The position numbers and the translations under genes are program-made. Shown in pieces: positions 1-13,190 of a DNA stretch of 64,000 nucleotides. The stretch is from Plutella xylostella (Eukaryota; Arthropoda; Insecta; Lepidoptera; Plutellidae), in NCBI RefSeq assembly GCF_932276165.1, contig NC_064012.1, positions 7,199,501 through 7,263,500 on the forward strand, written 5' to 3'. The notes beneath the pieces are model-generated. The model was given only the letters and a program-made list of their open reading frames with translations, was not told where the DNA came from and searched no databases. Position 1 is the first letter of the stretch; each line of letters begins with the position of its first letter.

Positions 1-3000
1 AAAATGGTGAGTTTTCTAATTAAGTAACAGTGGATAGTAAAGATAATAGTAGTGAGTGCGTGCCGTGCGATCTACTTTTGTTGGAGATAAGTGAGGAGTG
101 AGGGAGTGAGTGGGGTGTGGGTGGGAGCGGGCCCCTCCAAACCGATTATCTTCATGATTCCCGCATTCGAAGCTTACGACTAGTCGATACTGAGGAAACA
201 ACGCCCGTAACTTTATTGAGGTTTTGTTTCGGTGGACTAAAAGGCTAACTGCATTATGCTGAATACGATAATTGGATGGGAATAAACTTAATTTAGCGGA
301 TTAATTTGCGCTTATAAAATAACTTGCTGGTGAAATCAGTACGTATAACCCTAATTAGTGTTTAAATTACCGTAGTAGTAACTTCTTTTTGGATTTGGAA
401 TTTATGAATGTATGAAACATCTGTATAAGATTTGCTGGCCTGGTTTCAAAACTAAATAATAAGTCTTATGTACTATAGGGGAATTGGCCTGTAAGAACGG
501 TTTTCTAGATAAGCCCAACAAAGTTTTGGTAATATACTATTTTTGTGTGGCAGCGTCAAAATCTAATGCTGTATTTTTTCTGATACGTGCCCCATGAAGA
601 AAATACGCTTGTTATTTTTTACATAGGAAATGTATGGAGAAACAGAGGTGGTACCTACCTACCAGCGGTCCATGTCTTTGGGTTTTTAATTAATGTCTGT
701 AATTTGAACACAAATACAAATAAAAAATAAATGTTGAAACTTTCATAACCTATCTGTTTTATAGGAACGTACCACCCATGTTTTTTTTCCTCTCAGTTTT
801 TCTCGAAACATCGCATTAAATATTTGAAAAATAACGCATTGGTTGGTTAGTTAGTTAACTTAAAGGACTTGTTAAAACAACTAAAAAAGTAAAGTAAATG
901 ATCTAAAATAGCATGTTGGTAACATTATTTTACTTATACTTAGGTAGAAACACGGCATTGCGTCAATGTACGGAGTTATGAACGTAAATTCGACATTTCG
1001 TACTTTTGAATACTTGGCAAAAGTTACACTTCTTGAATTTCCTTCATTTTATATAAATCTTGAGGTATTTTTAATTTGGTAGAAAAGCATTCCGTACTTC
1101 TGGTTTTGTTACTATTGTTTATTAGCGCAATAAAAAGTAATGAACCAAAAAGTCATGCTTATTTTTTCCAACTGTGGACTAAAGGGGCCAACGACATAAC
1201 TTTGTGGAAATACTTATGGCAGAGCTTGAGCTTTGGAAGCAAATTACAAACAAAATTACACAGGGAAATTTTATTATAGATTTGTACCTCTTTGTAAATT
1301 TGTGATATCGATAACATACATAAAATGTAATGATAAAACAGTAATAAATACAATATTAAGTATTATGGTAATGGTTGGTCCCTGGTAGACCAACCACTAA
1401 ACTTAACTATTATACCTATTTAATACATTCGATTAGATTTTATACCTACTCTAATAAGTCAATGAATGCGTGTTTCTGTATCGTGAAAGTTGAGAGTACT
1501 CGTATTAAATTACACCTGGCTCGTGGAAGCCCAAAAGTATATTAGTACAAAGTATTTTAACACACATACACAGGTATACTTATATACATGTTATATTATG
1601 TACAACGCTACTCTACCGACACATGTCACTCAATTTGGTGTAAACGCGAGGAGAACGTTTCTTATAAGTTCGTTTTACTACCGAGCTGGACTTTGGCAAA
1701 CAATACGAACTAGATGGTGTGTCACAAAAAGAAAGCTAAATACTGACCGCATATTGTTTACTGTCGAGCCGAAACCGATGACAACCATTGTACCAATGAA
1801 TAAAATCACAAATCTTCTTAACGAACTTATCCAAAATAAGAGCTCACTTGGGAAGGTAGGTGTTATTTGTCGAGACGTTTATTCTGCACCGACACTCCAT
1901 CTACTTCATATTGTTCATCAAAGGAGCTGGAACAAAACGCAAGCTTTTATTTGGGTCAAGCGTCGCTCGTCTTGCCTTGGAAGTGTCGGGTTCCAGATTA
2001 ATACTTACCGAATGCTCGTGCTGCTGCTGATTGCCACGAAGAGGCAAGTACGTACAAGAATGAGGTCCTTAAAAGCCTATTGACCGTATTGTACAGGTAG
2101 ACAGTTGTTAATTAATATACACAGGGTGTGTATTTCTATTGCCACTGCGATACCAAATGTATTAAAATAAGTAATACAGAACTTATATTACACGTTTGAC
2201 GTTTGTAAAGCATGTATCCACGGTTCATTAGTTTATATAGGCAGTTTTCGTTATCATAACAAGTTGTATCCTCTATCAGCTCTATCTAGTTCAACTTTGA
2301 GATATTTCGTTTGGAAAAAGTATCCTGGAATGTATTTCTACCGAGGTTGACTCTTAAAATTAGTAAAAGCGAAAATGACAGACATTTTCACGGAGTCATG
2401 TTTTAAATAAATTTACGTGCTAACAGGTGTTTGTGGGCGAACGGCCGCATCGTACATCGACGCATTTAACAATGACCTGCCTGATATTCAGTCCATAACA
2501 TAGGCTTGACACTTGCAGCTCAGACAAACTGTGGCGAGTCAGTGTCCTCGGCCGAACACTACTACTAGAAATTGAACGAGTTCTTGGCCGAGGATACTGT
2601 CTTGCGACTCTACTCGGTAGGTTCAATCAAGGTATTACAGCTGTCTTAAATTTTGACCTGAATAACCGAAATTGTAAGGTGGCTAATACAGGTGATGATC
2701 ATTAAGAAATTTCCTATAACCATAAGATTTTATTCCCCTTACGTCCTTAATATCAGTCATATTTAAGAACATGCCAGAACATAAAGTCCAATCCTCAAAA
2801 CCGCCATTTTGTGTACTTAATAATGCGACATGCATAATCTTCAACGTTTCGCTTTAGCAATGGCCGTAGTCGCTTGACCTCTTTTTTGTTCAATTTGGTC
2901 AGTTACCGTGCGACGCGTACCCTTTGCCCTGACTTTATTAAAGCATAATAAAATGCTTTGAATAAGTAAACGGTCTTCAGGACCTATTGTTCTTGATAAT

Positions 3001-6000
3001 GAGGTAAATGTAATGCAAGATTATTTTTTATAGTTGTAGGTTATACGATATGGCACTAACTAAGTACGTTTTACTTACTAGTTCATAAAAACCAAAGTGT
3101 GGAAAATATTTTAATTAAAACATTCCTTTCTTTTATGTTTAATTTAATAAGGTGCCTGTGCTAAGTAAGCACACTATGAAATATGCCTTATAAATAAATA
3201 TTGTAATTGGGCCAGATTCATTCAGTTACTTTAATGGCTTTAAACTTTGCGGCCTTACCACACAAACTTAACACGTTCAAAATATGTTTTACGACGCGTT
3301 CACACGGCAGAAGTTATTGACGATGATATTTTTTTTAAACATAATTTATTTATTTATTTGATACTTTATTGCACAAATATGAAATATAGGTGTACAAAAG
3401 GTGGACTTAATGCTAAAAGCATTTTCTACCAGCCAACTAAATGACTTATCCTGGTTGTATGTCTGAATGTGCAAAATGAGCAGAAAACAGAACCGAAATT
3501 CTACTTTGTGACACTACATTTTGTTCAAAGAGCGCGACAAAGCGTAAGCCAAACATAATTATTTTATCTAAGTACCTACACGTACAGACAGGCAGACACA
3601 CAGCAGACAACCATCATAGTAAAGCCATACAAAGCAAGCGACCACATAAACAAAGTAAAAATAATGAATTAATAAGTAAAACAAGACGAAAACTCATCCT
3701 CTTAAATGACAAAGTTGCTTTAGTACCAGTACTGTAAGTGGAGTCGACTAAGCAGCGTCGACGTGTCCCGGAGAGCACATTCACCTCCTAATCAGATAGG
3801 TGAATGAAACACTGTTCCCAGAAGCCTCAATTAATTTCCCCGAACCGAGCGAGGGGAGTATACGCTCACGCGGTTACTATGTAATATTTTGTAGTCTCTT
3901 GTTACGGGCTCGACGAATTCAGATATAGTGTTTCCCATCGGACGCAACCGGCTTGCCTCCCGTGTGTGCGTACGGTAAAGCCACACAACAAAATGACATT
4001 GATAATTCGATCGACGCCGGCAAAATGATATCATTGGTAGAGGCCACAGAGTTCCATTTTGAAGGGAATTGATGCAACGCTATGGCCGTTGAAGGTGTGG
4101 TGTGATGTGATGCGCCCGATACTTTTAGATCAACAGTTTTTGTTCATAATCTTTACTTAAATAATGCAGCTGATGTTTGTCATATAATAAGCACCATATT
4201 GTAGTGGAGAGAAAATCGCTAAAGAGACAAACTCCTCGTCTATATTTGTCTATATTTTTGTAGGAGCTTTTGTGCATTTTTATCTAAGTTCAAAAATATA
4301 TGCTATTGAAATTTTTCACATGAACCATATAGCTACGACTTTGCTCTTCTAATTTAAACGCATTTTGGTACAACAATCATAAAAATAAAAAGTAGAAGAA
4401 AGTCATGACAGATTAAAAAAAAGGCTTTTCTACTTATGCTTATAGAAATGAGTGGTGAAAATTTTAAATACTCAGATTATAACCACTTCATTAGTATAAT
4501 TACATACTTAAATATTTATACTTCTCTACTTTATAAGTTTAGGTATAAGTAATGCTTTCAGTTTGTTACCACTTCGCTATAGAGGTAGCAGATAGAAATA
4601 CACTTCTAAGTTGTCTAAGTATGAGAGCTATTGAAGATGCTGAAACTAAGTATGTAAATTAATTTTGTTGATTCATTTCTGAGTACCCAAACGTTGATGA
4701 TTTCATGAAATTAATTAATAATTCAAACAGAAAATGTAGCTATAAAAAACGACAGTACAAATTAAGTATACATATGGGTAGAGATACTGGTAGTATATTA
4801 TAACAATTACCTTAAATAAGTGTTTCTCATCCCTTCAGTAACACATTGAGTCTTTCGCCATCGATATCCTAATCCTATCGTCGTGCAATTAAACTTTGTT
4901 CATTTTACGCACTCTTGCTGGCGAGCCAGGGTTGTCACTTATTATTCTTTCAAATAATACAGGAAGAAAATAGTACCTTCCCAAAACATATGCACATCTA
5001 AGTACAGCACTTTACTATAGTCTGCACGATCGATGCGAACAAATAGCTCATTATTCCCATTAAAGTTAACTTATTTTTAGTTTGACAGTACTTTTTATGG
5101 ATGAGAGATCTAAATAATACTTGATTCGTTTCAAATCAGTAATCATTGTACCGAATCAATAGGTACATCTTAACTCGATCATTTTAGAGGTAGCCTAGAG
5201 ACAACCCTAATGGTGACACAATTTTCCTTTTTAGACTCTTACCGGCCGGTGTATGACGCAACTTTTCTCAAGTTACATGAAACGTGGACGATTTATCAGT
5301 GATCAAGCCGATGAAAATCAATATTCCTATATTTCATGTTCCCATTATAAAAATACTGTTTCAATTAGTGTATTTTTCTGTAATAGGTATTTATACAATG
5401 ATAAACATTTGTAATAGGTTTTTATACATATTTTATCAGATCATGATCATATAAATACCTGGATTCGGCTCGATCACTAACAAAATCTTTCCTTCCTTTT
5501 CCCTTCAGCTTTGGTTCCTATACAAAATTTATTTCTATAACAAAGTCCTAAAGCCTCGACTACCGCTAATACGAGTACTCATATAATAATGTCCTTCTAG
5601 CCAAATCCGACTGCGGCGGCTAATCTCTACTATCTCTCACAAGACCACAGAGGCAGGCTTCTATGAGCGACAATTGTATTTTACACAAGTATATGACTAT
5701 TGATGAACTTCTGACTAATGAAAAGCAACGAGGTGACGTAGAAGGAGAAGCAGAACGCTGACTCTATATCGTTGCGTTAAACGAACTGATTGCATGACAG
5801 ATCTCATTGGTTTGTTTTTGGAAAGCTGGAGTGACTCCAGGATATATTCCTCATACTTTCAGACGGGCAAAGCTTTAATAATAGTCTAAGGGCCATTCTG
5901 GATATTTAAATACACATGTAGGACAATCACTGGCAATGTCGCGTCGACAATATATAGCCGGAGTTAATTAGGTGCGCACATTTTGTTCGGTTCACACCTC

Positions 6001-8815
6001 CTCACCCTCAAGCCGTCACGACTATTGTCGTTGCGTTATTGTGGACAGAAATCTTTATTAGCTGCTACACAAATTCATTTTAGGTGCTCTTCAAGTGACA
6101 TAATTCACCTAAGTATACTTCACATTGATTTTGTTAATTTCAGATATAGGTAGGTACTATTTACTACAATATTGTACTATTTACTACCTACTGAAAAATA
6201 TATTTTTGAACTCAAACCTATTATTCAGGTAACTTGCGTTCAGCTATTTTAGATTCTACCGCTACACGTGATCTGTTAGCTTTGACCAAGTTCCTAAACT
6301 ACAAACCATGAAAGCAAAAGTATTATCCTAGTTATCCAAAATTTAACCAACGCTAGATTTTGGTGGTAAGTGAGAGTGTGGAGTGGAAATATTTTCAGCT
6401 ATTTTGGTGATTCTGCAGCCAATTAAATCGTTGTGCGAGTTCATTGCAGTTATTAAAGTGCGCGCCCCGTACGGATGTTTGGAAACGCTAAAACTTTATT
6501 AGTCAATGTATCGATCGATAATTCTGCTAGCTGCGAATATTTCCGGATATCACAGGTCGTTATTTCTTGTATTCCAGTTTTTATTTACACCCAATCTTAA
6601 AAGTCTCCATGTAATTACTTATCACATATAATGTAAGATTAACCAAAAACTTGAATTCAATGGAACAATACAATATAGCAAAATAAAAACATTGGCTTTA
6701 AAAAACGAAGAGTTATAATTTTAACCCATTCCAATTTGAATCTGATTGATAATAATTGCCTTTGCCACCTTTAAACCTACGGAAGTTATAAAAAACAACT
6801 CTCAAGTTTGTATTTGTTTTGTTTTATTTGTATTCCAGTTCTCGTTTTGGGCTCATTCATGGGTCCCAGATTTTTAGTGGCATTTTAAAATCTGTGGAAC
6901 TTTGAACACATCTCACCGTCCACTCGATTTTCGGTATTTTTGTTTGACCTAAAGTATTTGCTATCTTGATTGGCTTTGTATTTTAAATGAAATTTAACTG
7001 CATCCGTTGAGACATAGATTAGTACTTTGGAATTACATAGGTATTTTCTATGGTACATTTTATAAAATAAAATAATTATAATGTACAGCTTAGAACAATA
7101 ACTTTACGCAGTTTAAAATTCAAGGGATTCACCCTATACAGATAGACCAACCGATTATTTCAGTCTAATTATATAAATTTTATAACTCTTTCATAAAAGC
7201 CATGCAGAGCCATGTTAGCAGGATGCGAGCTTTCAGAATCCAAATATTTACTCATTGAGAGTTTCCAATCAGAGTAATTGACTGCAATCATTTTATTACT
7301 ATAATGGAGTGGAAACGACTGAAAAGGGGAACCTATTTGAAGTTTAAAAAACTTTATTTAGCAAACCAAGCGACAAACAAACAAAGATAAATAAAAGCAT
7401 CTCTTCAACTCATGGACAAGAGTGACAAGCAATAAAAAGCAGATATCGTGTATTTTTGAAAAAACAATATTGTGCTTCAGTAACACATTTATATTCCTTA
7501 ATACAGCTAAATATTTGTCAACTACATACATGTGCCCGTAACATAAATTAAATTGTGAGGGCGTGGACGAACGGCGAGTATGCTCAGCAATAATGGCATA
7601 TCATATCTAACAAGCACCGGAAATAAAATATCAGAAATTGTTACTGAGAGAGTGAAATTTATGCTTAGAGGTAGAGATCATACGGTGCGGTGACTCAACT
7701 CTCACCGTTTCACGTAAAATAATATAGATTCTTTAAATATTGTGCCTTGTGTGTATAGTTAAATGCAATTTTCTTGTCGAGCGAGTTATTAGCAACGTTG
7801 ATATCTTATCTCAATTTCTTTCTCGTGTATCGGTTCTGAACTTCTATTTAAAAAACTTCCAAAGAAATACAATTTTGCAATTTTTTTAATTGTTCAAATT
7901 ATGTTGTGAAGCTACTATTACCAAAAGGCACGATATTATCAGGATACGGTATAGTCTAATTAAAATACTAGTATTCTTTGACGAAATTGATTTGTAACAT
8001 TTAGAGCGAGCGTGATGTTTCTTTCAAAGGATCACCTCATTAATAATGCGCCTGTCTCTAAAGATCAGTTTCATAATCGCGACTCAGAATTTTTTCCTAC
8101 CTATAAGGATTAAGACATTATAAATTCAACATAGTTGAACGAGCGCAACATTTTAGTTTATTTTCAATGATTTTTAAAAAGCTATGTCTTGTTGGTCGTG
8201 GACATCTTTTTGTTTGCGGTGGTTGGTGGTGCTTCAAAGATTTTGAAAACAAGCAAAATCGTCTTGCCTTCTTGATGACTTTGATCAGTGAGAGTTAAAT
8301 TAGACATTATAATTTAATACAATGTACAGTAATCATTGATGTCACTTGATTCAAATCTCCACTCAGAAAATATATTATGAGCAGATGTGAACACGTACTT
8401 AGATTCACAACACTGCACTTAACTCATCATTGGAACGAACACTTAAAACCACATAATTAAATTTATTGTCTGAGTACAAAAAATTAAACAACTCGAGTAT
8501 CTTTTACCCACATTTCCATGTGATCAAAACAGCTGATAAAACTCTGTTATAAATTGCCGACACTGTTTTATACCTTTTTTCATGCTCGAAACCAAAATGT
8601 TAATATACACAGCGTGTTCGCAATTTAGCGAGAAGAATACGCGTATTATACTTATTTATCATTTCAATGTTGGGTGATAATGGGTTTTCTTTAAATGTTA
8701 CAAAGACATAATTATACTTAGTCCAACTAGTTTTTTCATAGACATGACCATTTTTCTAAATGTGGTATGTGTATTGTATTTAATATTATAAATATCTAAG
8801 TATATTATTTGGGGA
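1..8815. other. Upstream flank without a recognisable gene
   Basis: AT-rich DNA upstream of the homeobox gene. I see no splice-linked coding signal, no RNA gene and no transposase or reverse-transcriptase motif here. The only long open frame is the orphan ORF listed separately. Moderately GC-rich islands near 2430-2610 and 3720-4060 could be regulatory DNA of the Iroquois gene, but nothing in the sequence proves this. Confidence 0.5.
1598..2083 (+). other. Orphan open reading frame, 161 codons from its first ATG
   Basis: An open frame runs from a TTG at 1490 (197 codons) or from the first ATG at 1598 (161 codons) to the TGA ending at 2083. I recognise no domain, signal peptide, zinc finger or catalytic motif. 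Composition is mixed, with a short run of leucines near the C-terminus. It is longer than most chance frames in DNA this AT-rich, which is the only reason to list it. No promoter, splice context or neighbour supports it. It could be a decayed transposon frame, an unrecognised exon or chance. No function is proposed. Confidence 0.2.
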
Positions 8816-8870
8816 CATGGGGAGGCCTTTGCCCAGCAGTGGGACACAAATATGGCTACAGAAAAAAAGT
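8816..8870 (+). mobile_element. RTE-type LINE 3' tail fragment
   Basis: A short block reads as the extreme 3' end of the common lepidopteran RTE LINE: a GGAGGCCTTTGCCCAGCAG core followed by TGGGACA and a purine-rich tail. In intact copies this encodes the last residues of the reverse-transcriptase protein. Nothing upstream of it is recognisably LINE, so this is a strongly 5'-truncated insertion. The family identification is from memory. Confidence 0.6.
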
Positions 8871-9046
8871 ATATTATTATTAATTATTATATTGTAATGG
8901 CAAATATATTTAAGTATCCACTTACCTATACTTACTAATTAAAAGCTTACCGATGAAGCATCGGATGAGAAAGTTTTTGCCTTGATGTGCCAAATTTTGT
9001 GCGCTTAATTTCTTAGAACTGTCTTCATCGTTGATATGATTGAAAT

Positions 9047-9109
9047 ATGATGCATGATACGGAGCCGACACGACACACCGGAGCGCGTGGAGGTGCCGGC
9101 GAGCCGCCT
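9047..9109 (+). CDS. mirr: Speculative 5' coding exon of mirr
   Basis: A small GC-rich island in AT-rich DNA has two adjacent ATGs (9047, 9050) after an in-frame stop at 9041. It then stays open for about 20 codons to a CCT|GTACGT junction. That donor hexamer is the same as the one used by the next mirr exon. It ends in phase 0, which would join in frame to the AG|AGC acceptor at 12861. Against it: I do not recognise the encoded residues, and the opposite strand is open as well. This is a guess; a start upstream of the window or the ATG at 12909 are alternatives. Confidence 0.2.
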
Positions 9110-9164
9110 GTACGTACCCCTCGCCCGAGCGCGGTCCGATGACTTTTATGATATTAATATGCAT

Positions 9165-12100
9165 TCATTATCATTATACACCATTATTACGTATTTATTT
9201 TTACATTATTGCTTTGTTGAGAACTAGAATGAAGCCGGTTTCCTTTTCGATATTTATTTATTCGTCCCTAATTCTTACTTAATTAGGGAAGGTGTGAATA
9301 CCCTCCGGGAAATTATACGTTTTTGAGGGTGGGCCAATTACGTTTTCACACAACGTTATTTACATCTATTTACAGAGGAAGTGGTCGAAATAGACGGTGA
9401 AACCAGTAATTATCTAATTAAAGCTTTTATACTTGGTTTATATCTTGTTTTTATTATCTACAGTTATCGAAATGTGCTCTTTGGATTCTTATAAATTGCA
9501 ATAATTAGATATTACGGTTGCAACACCAGCATTAATAATATGAAGGAGACTGAGCTGACAGGCAGGGTAAGCAAAACAAGTTTGCAAGAAAATCTGACCG
9601 TAAAGGACAGTTTAGCCGCTATGGCCCAATGTTCCCAACAATAACTTGCAATACCTACCTGTACGTCGTCTACGGATCAAGTGATTTCTCCGACGACTCG
9701 CCACGTGTCGGACATGGCAACTGCTCGTAACGTAATTTCGCGCTTATTGCCACTTTTTAAACTTTCTGCAGATCGCATGGGCGGTTAATTAGAGTTCTCC
9801 TATTCACGCGAGCGTCATATCAACTAAGACCGGATCACACGATACTTATGTTAGCGACTTCATATTTTCACAAATTAGTGTCAATGTTCACAATCTTAAG
9901 TATACTTTGTTTGGAAAATATTGAGTTTAATAATATCATTACATATCCGTCTTTGTTACGGTGATTGGTTTCAGTAAAAAATATCAGTCTTTCTTTCAAG
10001 TTTTATTTTAATTCTTAAAAAGAAATAGACATTATTTCTGTGGCGTTTTGAGAAGTTCTACTATCAAAATGTGTCGTTTCGTCTCATTGCAAATTGTTTC
10101 GGCATACCTACAACGAATGTCCTCGAATGTGTGATGTGTGAGTAACACCTATCTATGCTGCATGATCTGATTTGGGAAACATGCTACCATTCTCTCGCTG
10201 GTATCGTAATCCGTCTCAAAGTACCGCAAACTCTCGCAGCAAAAACATATTATTAGAGATTTTAATCTTCAATAATTAACCCGATGTTCAGCCGTACAAA
10301 AAATGTACCAGATCAGAAATATTCTCAAGACGAAGGAATGCATTGTGAATGCAACGCGCCATGACGGCGGCTTATCACCGGATATCAGACGTAATGTTTT
10401 TCATTGCTCAAGTGGCTGCTAAAAGGATTAACTCCGTCAACGTTGCTTCAGGCCACTATTAGAGCGAGAACAGCTACCGACGTACCGAGCCGGGCCGATT
10501 AAGCAAATCTGTTTTTGTGCAAATCTAAGCAAATCAGATCTGGATTCCAGCCTCGATAAATAGCATTCCAATTATCTAGCTATACTGTATCGATGTCACA
10601 GAAGTTAATGTTAAACTTATAATAAATTTAATGAGATGTCTACTTAAGGATTTAGTTTTAAAAAAATATCGGGACAAAGGCCGCAGTCGCGTCACCCACG
10701 TAAGTTAAACAAACGACATGTCGTCGATATTTTTTGCTGGACGATGGCTTTAACTAAATTCATGTCATTGGGTCCGATTTCTTCAAGATTAATATATTTT
10801 TTACTCATTTAACAAATAGATCGGACCCTTTTACGGTCGAATATTCAGTTACATGGTTTAACACTTAAAAGGGCATAACGATTCTAACACATCCTGCGGG
10901 TTACGATAAAAAAGATGACAAAAAGAGAATACCTACTTCTTATGTTTGTTTTTTAAAAGATGTCTGCTAGAGATAAGGTGCAGCGGCCCTTTAATCCTCC
11001 AACAGTCCGATATTTAAAAAGGATATGATGACAACTTTTTTGTGTGTTTTATCTAATAAGCACACATAGTGTGTTACCTACTCTTGAGCTTTTGCAGCTT
11101 TTGACAACGCTCGCAACTTTCACTAATGATAAGTAAAATAAATTATGACGACTTTGTTTCCAAATTCTTATAACAAATTTTAGGCACTAAACTTAAACTG
11201 TTTCATTTATCTCATACCCCGGAAAAGAGCCCAAATCGTCACCAAAATAAAAGAAATAATCATAATAATTTGATTTTACTTTATTCGACATAAGTACTTA
11301 AACCTTTTTAAAAGTTTTATTGCCAACAACGTACACCAAAAATACATAAGACCAATAACAGTTACAATACTCATTCTAATATAACTTTGCGCCGTTGCTA
11401 CAATCACAATTGAATGATAATATCTACTCATAATGAGTCATTTAATTTGATCCAGACGGGCCCCACAATGGCCGCCGGGTACACAGGGGTTGTTCACAGG
11501 AGTTATGTACATACATTATTTTGTTCATCCAACAGACACTCGTAACATTTGAACGGATTCAATCCCCTTTAAGCACCGCGGCGTTGATTTTAGCCACAGA
11601 AGCCCAGATCGATATAAGCCTTATTGCTACAGTTGTTAGGTCGAATGAGTATCGAGCACAGGTTGAACTATAGCCCTGCCGTATACCTAAGTACAATGTT
11701 TGGCAAGCAAGGATTAAATAACTATGTACGTAATGCAGGGAATCAGCGTTGGACGGCTTCGGGATTACCTATATAGCACCCTCATACAACACAACAACAA
11801 ATGTTTTTAGCCCGAAGGCGAGCGATATACATGAATGCTTAGCCTATGCTTCTGTGGCATCGTGAGGACGGCGTCGCTGGCTGCTTCGAGGTATTGGGAG
11901 AAGCCATACGGCTTCGTCTTGAACTACGGTCACATACATACTTGCGTCTAGCTTGATTATTAACCGCGACATGACTTTAACTATCTAACGTTACTTACAT
12001 TATTATTGGGTCCAAAAGTGTGCGTTTATCCTTTGGATTTTCTTATTTTATAATATAATACATACCTAACTATTGCTTAAAATATCTTTAGACTAGAATA

Positions 12101-12860
12101 AACACGATTACCTATACCAAATCAGATAAATTCTTATGAAATCGCGGTGTAAAATAAACAAAATGAATGAATGCTCCAAGTTTTTGCTGGTCGCTAATCC
12201 TATTGAAATCATAATACATATTCGACTGCAGGCCATTTTTCATTCGAATGACAAATATTTAGAAAGTTATTTATCCGCGTACGGGTGTGTAAAGAGCACA
12301 GCTCAGCCCTTTGTGCTCCACGACGGCCGGATGTTTATCCTGCGGCCACAATATCCATCAGGTAGTCTGCTGAAATAAATCTATTACAACAACAATGCGA
12401 CCCGCCAATCTTATATTATTCATAATTCGTCAATCGCATCGTATTAGTGCAACAGCGTTCGTAATCTAATTTGGGCGCGCATTGTGCATCGCAGAGCCGT
12501 CTCGGCGCGGCTGACGACTGCGGGGCACGCCCACTGCAAACACTTCCTTAACGACCTCACCCCTTTGTTAATGCCTCGTAAAACACTCATCAATTATAAT
12601 TTTGCATGCTCTATCCCGATAGTATTTTGCATATTTATTAATCTTTTTCCCATTACCATCCGATTATTATTACGAAACGAGACATTGATTTCGAATAAAT
12701 AGAGCGACCGTTACGTCATTTCAACCACGTTTGTCTGATTACTGATTGATGTGTATGTTGCTTGCGTCTGTCTGTACCTCATGCTGTGCGCCCGGAGGCC
12801 TCCACTGCAGAGCGAATGTTGAACGCGCCATAAAGGCATTTCAAAATTTACAACTTACAG
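9165..12860. other. Non-coding stretch before the first confident mirr exon
   Basis: I see no exon, RNA gene or recognisable transposon. The short frames at 12136-12378 and 12484-12702 look like chance. GC-richer patches near 11450-11950 and 12470-12560 could be promoter or 5' UTR of a mirr transcript, but no TATA box or initiator stands out clearly. Confidence 0.4.
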
Positions 12861-13190
12861 AGCACCATATCGACAGCATCCAACAGTCCGCCGCCGGCGC
12901 AAGCGGGGATGAGCGGCGGGGCGGCGGCGAGCGGGGCGGCGCGGGCCAGCTCGCCGGCCGCTCAGCGCTGCTGCGACACCGGCCGCCCGATCTTCCAGGA
13001 CCCCATCACGGGGCAGACCGTGTGCTCGTGCCAGTACGAGCTGCTCAACTACCAGCGCCTGGCCGCGTCCGGAGTGCCGCTGTCCATGTACAGCGCGCCC
13101 TACTCGGACGCCGCTGCCGCCACCGCCGCCGGCATGGCCGCCTACTTCCCGGCGCTCGCCGCCGACCAACCACCCTTCTACGCCAATGCG
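12861..13190 (+). CDS. mirr: mirror Iroquois homeobox gene, first confident exon (N-terminal region)
   Basis: This exon encodes the N-terminal part of an Iroquois-class TALE homeodomain transcription factor, a nuclear regulator of tissue patterning. Visible landmarks are CCDTGRPIFQDPITGQTVCS, the conserved N-terminal Iroquois block, then CQYELLNYQRL and ADQPPFYANA, which match Mirror more than Araucan/Caupolican as I remember them. The donor is GCG|GTACGT at 13191, phase 0. An acceptor-like CTTACAG ends at 12860, and the frame is open from there through 16 Ser/Pro-rich codons to ATG 12909. Translation may start at 12909, or the exon may be internal with an upstream start. A stop at 12831 closes the frame further upstream. 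The exon is very GC-rich and Ala-rich compared with its AT-rich surroundings, so overlapping frames on both strands are open by composition and should be ignored. Confidence 0.9.

Noticed and set aside
5590..5770. Possible degraded lepidopteran repeat starting CCAAATCCGACTGCGGCGGC
   Set aside because: It resembles a dispersed repeat I recall, but it is too diverged to bound or name with confidence.
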